Shown here: positions 7,801 through 10,741 of the stretch, piece after piece
How the letters are laid out: the number at the start of each line of letters is the position of its first letter
Numbering within the stretch: position 1 is the stretch's first letter
NCBI GenBank assembly: GCA_900545185.1
Contig: UQYH01000077.1
Location: 1 to 10,741 of the forward strand
Direction of reading: 5' to 3'
DNA length: 10,741 nt
DNA from: an uncultured Eubacteriales bacterium
GTDB lineage: Bacteria; Bacillota; Clostridia; UBA1381; UBA9506
Translations under genes and position numbers: made by a program
Notes under the pieces: generated by a model
Database searches by the model: none
Told to the model about the DNA's origin: nothing
What the model saw: the letters and a program-made list of their open reading frames with translations, nothing else

Positions 7801-8434
7801 TTGTGTTCACACTGCCGTGATTTTCACAGCCTTCTACTGTGCCGAAATTTTGGCCGCAAATGCCGCCTGCGTAGTTTTTAGATGTCATCGTACCGGTAAA
7901 ACGGGCGTTAATAATTTTACCGCTTTCGGTCTGATAGCCGCAAATGCCGCCCGATCCCGTGTTGCCGGAAACCGTACCCGTAAACGAGCAATTTTGAATA
8001 GTTCCGCTGTTTTCACCGCAAATGCCGCCGATTTTCTCGGCCGTACCGCCGGGGGTAACGGTACCGGATACGTTTAAATTTTCAACGGTTCCGCTTTTTT
8101 GAATGTAACGGAACAAGCCCAGCGCAGAGCCTTTTTGCGTAATGGTTACACCGCTGATGGTGTAGCCGTTGCCGCGCCAAATACCGCCGAAGGTGGGAAT
8201 GGGTGTAAAGTCTGTTTTAGAAAGGTCAATATCGGCCTTAAGTTCAACAACCTTATTTTGAGACCAGGTGTCGGTTTTGCATTTTTGTGCCAGGCTGTAG
8301 AAATCTTCGGCACTGTAAATCAAAACAGTGTTGCCTTCTGCCAAAACCGTTGCAAAAGAACCGAATAAGGGTATCAGCATCACAAACAGCAAAAAGACAG
8401 CGATTGATTTATTCTTCATCATCTTCGTGACCAT
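4856..8434 (-). CDS. GLUG-repeat surface protein with coiled-coil insertion
   Basis: Large secreted, membrane-anchored protein of 1192 residues; function unknown. A signal peptide spans 1-32 (likely cut after VLA). GLUG-type beta-solenoid repeats fill about 110-310, with GGICG at 136, 162, 190, 248, 277 and 303. From about 315 to 745 comes a helical, coiled-coil region rich in Ser, Asp, Leu and Ala, resembling the extracellular helices of YhgE/Pip proteins. GLUG repeats resume at about 755-910 (GGICG at 772, then GGIVG, GGIAG, GGIVG, GSIAG). A module resembling the InlB B-repeat/Flg_new fold spans about 962-1018 (KKGYYGKW, TTLTAEY). A further beta-rich stretch, a membrane helix at about 1133-1155 and a basic cytosolic tail finish it. 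There is no LPXTG signal near the C-terminus. The ATG at 8434 has GGAGG at 8444-8448 and overlaps the RND gene by 26 bp. ATGs at 8422 and 8419 are less likely starts. A role as partner of the RND pump is inferred. Confidence 0.85.
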   Translation of the reverse strand: MVTKMMKNKSIAVFLLFVMLIPLFGSFATVLAEGNTVLIYSAEDFYSLAQKCKTDTWSQNKVVELKADIDLSKTDFTPIPTFGGIWRGNGYTISGVTITQKGSALGLFRYIQKSGTVENLNVSGTVTPGGTAEKIGGICGENSGTIQNCSFTGTVSGNTGSGGICGYQTESGKIINARFTGTMTSKNYAGGICGQNFGTVEGCENHGSVNTTDTEPKKSLQDMKLDTTDIDVKKIRSVENQNITTDAGGICGYSKGNVLRCTNYGSVGYPSVGYNVGGICGRQAGYIGECENRGEVNGRKDVGGICGQAEPYVMLEFTEDMLKGMRRLLSDLTDTMHSSLNSSDSAISDHVNSINDTISGVSDNMETISGQLTDYTTDLTDSVNKASDRVHKALEDSKPALDSLSSATGKMADGLEALTESTDYLSQACKELSEAAKKNDDATNHFNSASSYLEKASDQLAQAHRELSYVSDSIQDGLTDLRSALRGLSDALRDHRDARGEIKQVIDSIQKIQERLNDAAGSIRDVVKILDELYKQGFISSTVKDTITALRDLANSYEMIAKSLHSVMDAFWLMSDNLDFYALHEALRLIEKGLNNLSKAIPQLRKAVDALRPALDSIKTASETAQKAADSAKKATEHMKSGADELKKSIDTLRSVVDTLSSDGAIQVPTPSDDFRANMDSLFDSIQSMQDAFSSLNQTVSDKKDNLIDDLDTMTREFEAITDLLMDTYDDATGKEKEDIIKDVSDQDTGGTRGKIDASHNIGLVKGDVNVGGICGSMAIEYDFDPEDDVTKNGSRTLQFTYKTKAILRRCTNDAEINAKKNSSGGIVGRMNLGTVIGCDNYGAVTTEDGSYVGGIAGFSDSVIRSSAAKCQLSGKDYVGGIVGKGSTVSSCAALVTVTEHEEYAGSIAGNAPKESLWRNRFVENDLGGLDDISYAGYAEPTDIQGFVSFMKSGFNKDVTFTLTFVADDKEIATLPFVYKTPIPEDQIPKVPEKKGYYGKWSDYDFTQPLYDTTLTAEYHRNMDIITSETTRDDGKSVILICGAFDDAAHVTAESAGALSGKTTIDSYNVAISGTYTERYTVRYLPKSEKGHTDLYIQNGDTLEKVSTKQFGSYREFSVADSQFTLYEVEKNYLALILVSVLAAVAVLFALLTLFRLKKRKNGTTPTDRSTKPTQKKGLRKHKTSAETAPEE
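7515..8029 (-). repeat. GLUG-coding 14-bp repeats
   Basis: The plus-strand 14-mer CCGCAAATGCCGCC, which encodes Gly-Gly-Ile-Cys-Gly, is identical at 7515-7528, 7593-7606, 7680-7693, 7854-7867, 7938-7951 and 8016-8029. A seventh copy is at 6108-6121. The spacing is 78-87 bp except for one double-length gap. These are in-frame coding repeats, not a mobile or CRISPR array. Identical codon use in all copies suggests recent duplication or conversion between repeats. Confidence 0.8.
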
Positions 8435-10741
8435 CGGTCAATGCCTCCGTTTCTCTTGTTACATTATTAATGTTAACCTGTGCTTCCATTTTACCGCGAA
8501 TCATACCGTGAATATCGGCATCCACAAAGCCGTTAATATAACCGCGTACACGGCCGTTTACAAAGAAGCGGCCTGTTTCGTGCTGAATCAGCTCCGGCTT
8601 TTTAATGCTGAATTTTGTCTTTTCGATAATGGTATCGCCCAGCAGCAAAATTTCGGGCAGTACCAGCATAACCAAAAACATGGATATGAGTGTACCGTTA
8701 CACAATGCCGAACCGATGGATACAACCGTTGGATCGGTGGAAAGCTTACCGATTAAGAATCCGGCCGAAGCGAGGATTGAACCCGATGTAAACACGGTGG
8801 GGAAGGCAAAGTTCAGTGTACCGCGCATGGCCTTTTTAATCGGCAGCGATTTTTTCAGCTCCATGTATCGGCTTGAAATAACAATGGCATAGTCAATGTT
8901 AGCGCCCATCTGGATGGAGCTTACAATTAGGTAGCTCATAAAAAAGATAGGCTTTTTTGTAATATACGGCATCGAAAAGTTCAGCCAAACGCTGCCTTGA
9001 ATAACGGCGATTAGCAAAACGGGCAAGCCGGCGCTTTTAAAGGTGAAAAACAATACCAGAATAACGAATAAGACCGACAATACACTGACGATAATGTTAT
9101 CCGTTGCAAAGGTCTTTTCCAAATCGTAGCTGCTTGTGGCATCACCAACAAGATACACGGTATCATAATATTTGGCGGCAACCTCATGAATCGTATCCAA
9201 AAAGCTGAAGGTTTCGTCGCCCTCCATGGGCAGATCCAAATACACCAGCATACGGGAATAATTCGGACCGGAGAGCTGTTTGCGGGCGCTGTCGAGCTGA
9301 ATATATAAATCATCCAGCGTATCGTTCATATCATCATCAAATTCCACATAACCATCTGTTTTTAAGTCGTAAACAAACATGAACATATCAATCAGCGGCA
9401 CACCGAAGCTGTCTAAATTGCTGATGATTTTGCCGTAATCCTCATGATCGGCCGCATACATAATATAAACCAGCTTGGAAAGCTCAATGTCAATATCCGT
9501 CAGTTCTGCAAACTGACGCGGTGTCAGCGAATCGGTTAATACATATTCATCCTTTACCTTCACACTGGTTAAGGCCGTAACAGACTCAACCTGCGGCAAA
9601 GCCTCCAGTTCCTCTGTCAGTTGCTTTTGCTTATTATAATCTCCGGCCGGAATCACAAGCGCCGTTAAATTCTTTTGGCCAAAGGTTTCATTAATCATTG
9701 TTTTGGCAATCTGCATTTCATTATGACGCTGTGTATCTGAAGAATTGGCATCGTACACGTACGGGCATTTGGATGAAAACAAAAAGGCCAGCACAAGAGC
9801 GGCCACAAAAAGCGGTGGTACAATGTAGCGCAGCTTATACACAAAGCTGCCGAGTGACGAAACATCCGGCAAAAAGCTTTTATGGTGGGTTTTGTCAATG
9901 TATTTACCCAACACCATTAACAGGCACGGCATAAGAGTGAATACGCACAGCAGACTGAATAAAATGGATTTAATCAGGCACAAGCCCAAGTCGAAACCAA
10001 TGCGGAATTGCATAAACATCAGAGCCAAAAGGCCGGAAACGGTCGTCAGCGAGCTGGCGGAGATTTCGGGGATTGATTTGGCAAGTGCACAGATAACAGC
10101 CTCGCGCTGGTCGTGCATCTGGCGTTCCTCGCTGTAATGGTGAATCATAATAATGGCATAGTCGATGGAGAGTGCAAGCTGCAAAACCACCGTAACGGAA
10201 TTGGACACAAACGAAATTTCACCGAACCAATAGTTAGAGCCTTTGTTTAAAATGGCGGCCGCCACAAAGGTTAACAACAGCGCCGGTACCTCCATATAGG
10301 TTTGGGAGGTAAACAAAAGGACAGCCACGATAATAACGGCGGCAATGCCCAAAACCATGTTCATTTCGCCGTCCAAGGTATCGGACATGTCGGCATCGCT
10401 TTCGGAAATATAAGCATCATATCCGGAAACGGCCTCGCGCAGCGCGGCGTAGCCCTCATCGGTAACCGAATCGCCCGACTGCCCCTTTAAGGTTATGGCA
10501 AACAGCGCACAGCCGTCTTTGTAATAATCCTCTGTGTCGTCAAAATCAATGGTGTTTACCTGAGGCAGCTCTTTCAGCTTGTCGCACAAGGCTTCGGCTT
10601 TATCATAGGTGATGTTGGCAATCATAATTCGTGCGGTAGAATAGGTGACAAATTCATCTTTCATCACCGTAAGACCTTGTCTTGTTTCCATATCGGCCGG
10701 CAGATAGGCCGTAATATCATCACATACCTTCACCCAGTTCT
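8409..10741 (-). CDS. RND/MMPL family exporter (5' truncated)
   Basis: Proton-driven efflux pump of the MMPL branch of the RND superfamily; in mycobacteria such pumps export lipids, but the substrate here is unknown. The frame is open through the right edge, so the true start and first membrane helix lie outside. Numbering is from the GTG at 10733. An ectodomain comes first (to about 125), then a five-helix bundle, a second ectodomain (about 310-535) and a second bundle ending near 700. The Asp-Tyr pairs of proton relay occur in both halves: LSIDYAIIM (Asp191-Tyr192) and ANIDYAIVI (Asp614-Tyr615). This matches the paired DY motif of MmpL3. After the last helix an unusual tail at 725-756 is built of four-residue steps (hydrophobic, any, Gly/Ala, any), then an acidic end. 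The stop at 8409-8411 lies inside the next gene. In-window length (over 774 residues) is close to a full MMPL protein, lacking perhaps 30-40 residues. Confidence 0.93.
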   Translation of the reverse strand, partial: NWVKVCDDITAYLPADMETRQGLTVMKDEFVTYSTARIMIANITYDKAEALCDKLKELPQVNTIDFDDTEDYYKDGCALFAITLKGQSGDSVTDEGYAALREAVSGYDAYISESDADMSDTLDGEMNMVLGIAAVIIVAVLLFTSQTYMEVPALLLTFVAAAILNKGSNYWFGEISFVSNSVTVVLQLALSIDYAIIMIHHYSEERQMHDQREAVICALAKSIPEISASSLTTVSGLLALMFMQFRIGFDLGLCLIKSILFSLLCVFTLMPCLLMVLGKYIDKTHHKSFLPDVSSLGSFVYKLRYIVPPLFVAALVLAFLFSSKCPYVYDANSSDTQRHNEMQIAKTMINETFGQKNLTALVIPAGDYNKQKQLTEELEALPQVESVTALTSVKVKDEYVLTDSLTPRQFAELTDIDIELSKLVYIMYAADHEDYGKIISNLDSFGVPLIDMFMFVYDLKTDGYVEFDDDMNDTLDDLYIQLDSARKQLSGPNYSRMLVYLDLPMEGDETFSFLDTIHEVAAKYYDTVYLVGDATSSYDLEKTFATDNIIVSVLSVLFVILVLFFTFKSAGLPVLLIAVIQGSVWLNFSMPYITKKPIFFMSYLIVSSIQMGANIDYAIVISSRYMELKKSLPIKKAMRGTLNFAFPTVFTSGSILASAGFLIGKLSTDPTVVSIGSALCNGTLISMFLVMLVLPEILLLGDTIIEKTKFSIKKPELIQHETGRFFVNGRVRGYINGFVDADIHGMIRGKMEAQVNINNVTRETEALTDGHEDDEE
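8444..8448 (-). promoter_or_regulatory. RBS of the GLUG protein inside the RND gene
   Basis: GGAGG on the minus strand lies 9 nt before the ATG at 8434 and within the last codons of the RND gene. It decides the start over the ATGs at 8422 and 8419 and points to coupled translation of the two proteins. Confidence 0.75.

Noticed and set aside
7515..8029. CRISPR-like regular repeat spacing
   Set aside because: The repeats are only 14 bp, in frame, and encode the Gly-Gly-Ile-Cys-Gly step of a GLUG solenoid.
8328..8756. 142-codon open frame on the plus strand
   Set aside because: It lies antisense across the RND/GLUG overlap, has no recognisable domain and no supporting ribosome binding site was found.

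Overview
The window reads as chromosomal DNA of a strictly anaerobic Gram-positive bacterium of the Clostridia, possibly Oscillospiraceae or Ruminococcaceae-like. The reasons are a cytosolic [FeFe]-hydrogenase with a Clostridia-type active-site signature, strong GGAGG ribosome binding sites, a textbook sigma-A promoter, and export systems typical of single-membrane cells (an MMPL-type RND pump, a double-FtsX ABC permease, a surface protein held by a C-terminal membrane helix). The taxonomic placement is inference. All five genes lie on the minus strand, so transcription runs from high to low coordinates.

Region 1 (10741 to about 4856) holds an RND/MMPL exporter cut by the right edge, followed with a 26-bp overlap by a 1192-residue secreted, membrane-anchored protein. 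That protein has GLUG beta-solenoid repeats split by a helical coiled-coil insertion of about 430 residues. The overlap and the shared envelope location suggest that the pump and the surface protein work together. This pair is the best candidate here for a poorly described system.

Region 2 (4730-3492) holds a monomeric ferredoxin-domain [FeFe]-hydrogenase with all four H-cluster cysteines and the variant L1 motif TSCCCP. It is followed by a 12-bp stem-loop that probably ends its transcript.

Region 3 (3417 to 1) is an ABC exporter operon: three 17-bp direct repeats at a 21-22 bp period, a perfect TTGACA-17-TATAAT promoter, a LolD/MacB-type ATPase, and after a 1-bp gap a large permease with two FtsX cores. 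The repeats upstream of the -35 box look like a tandem binding array for an unidentified regulator.

No RNA genes, insertion sequences, CRISPR arrays or origins were seen. No stretch of more than 300 bases lacks a gene; the two intergenic regions (3260-3491 and 4731-4855) are described as features.
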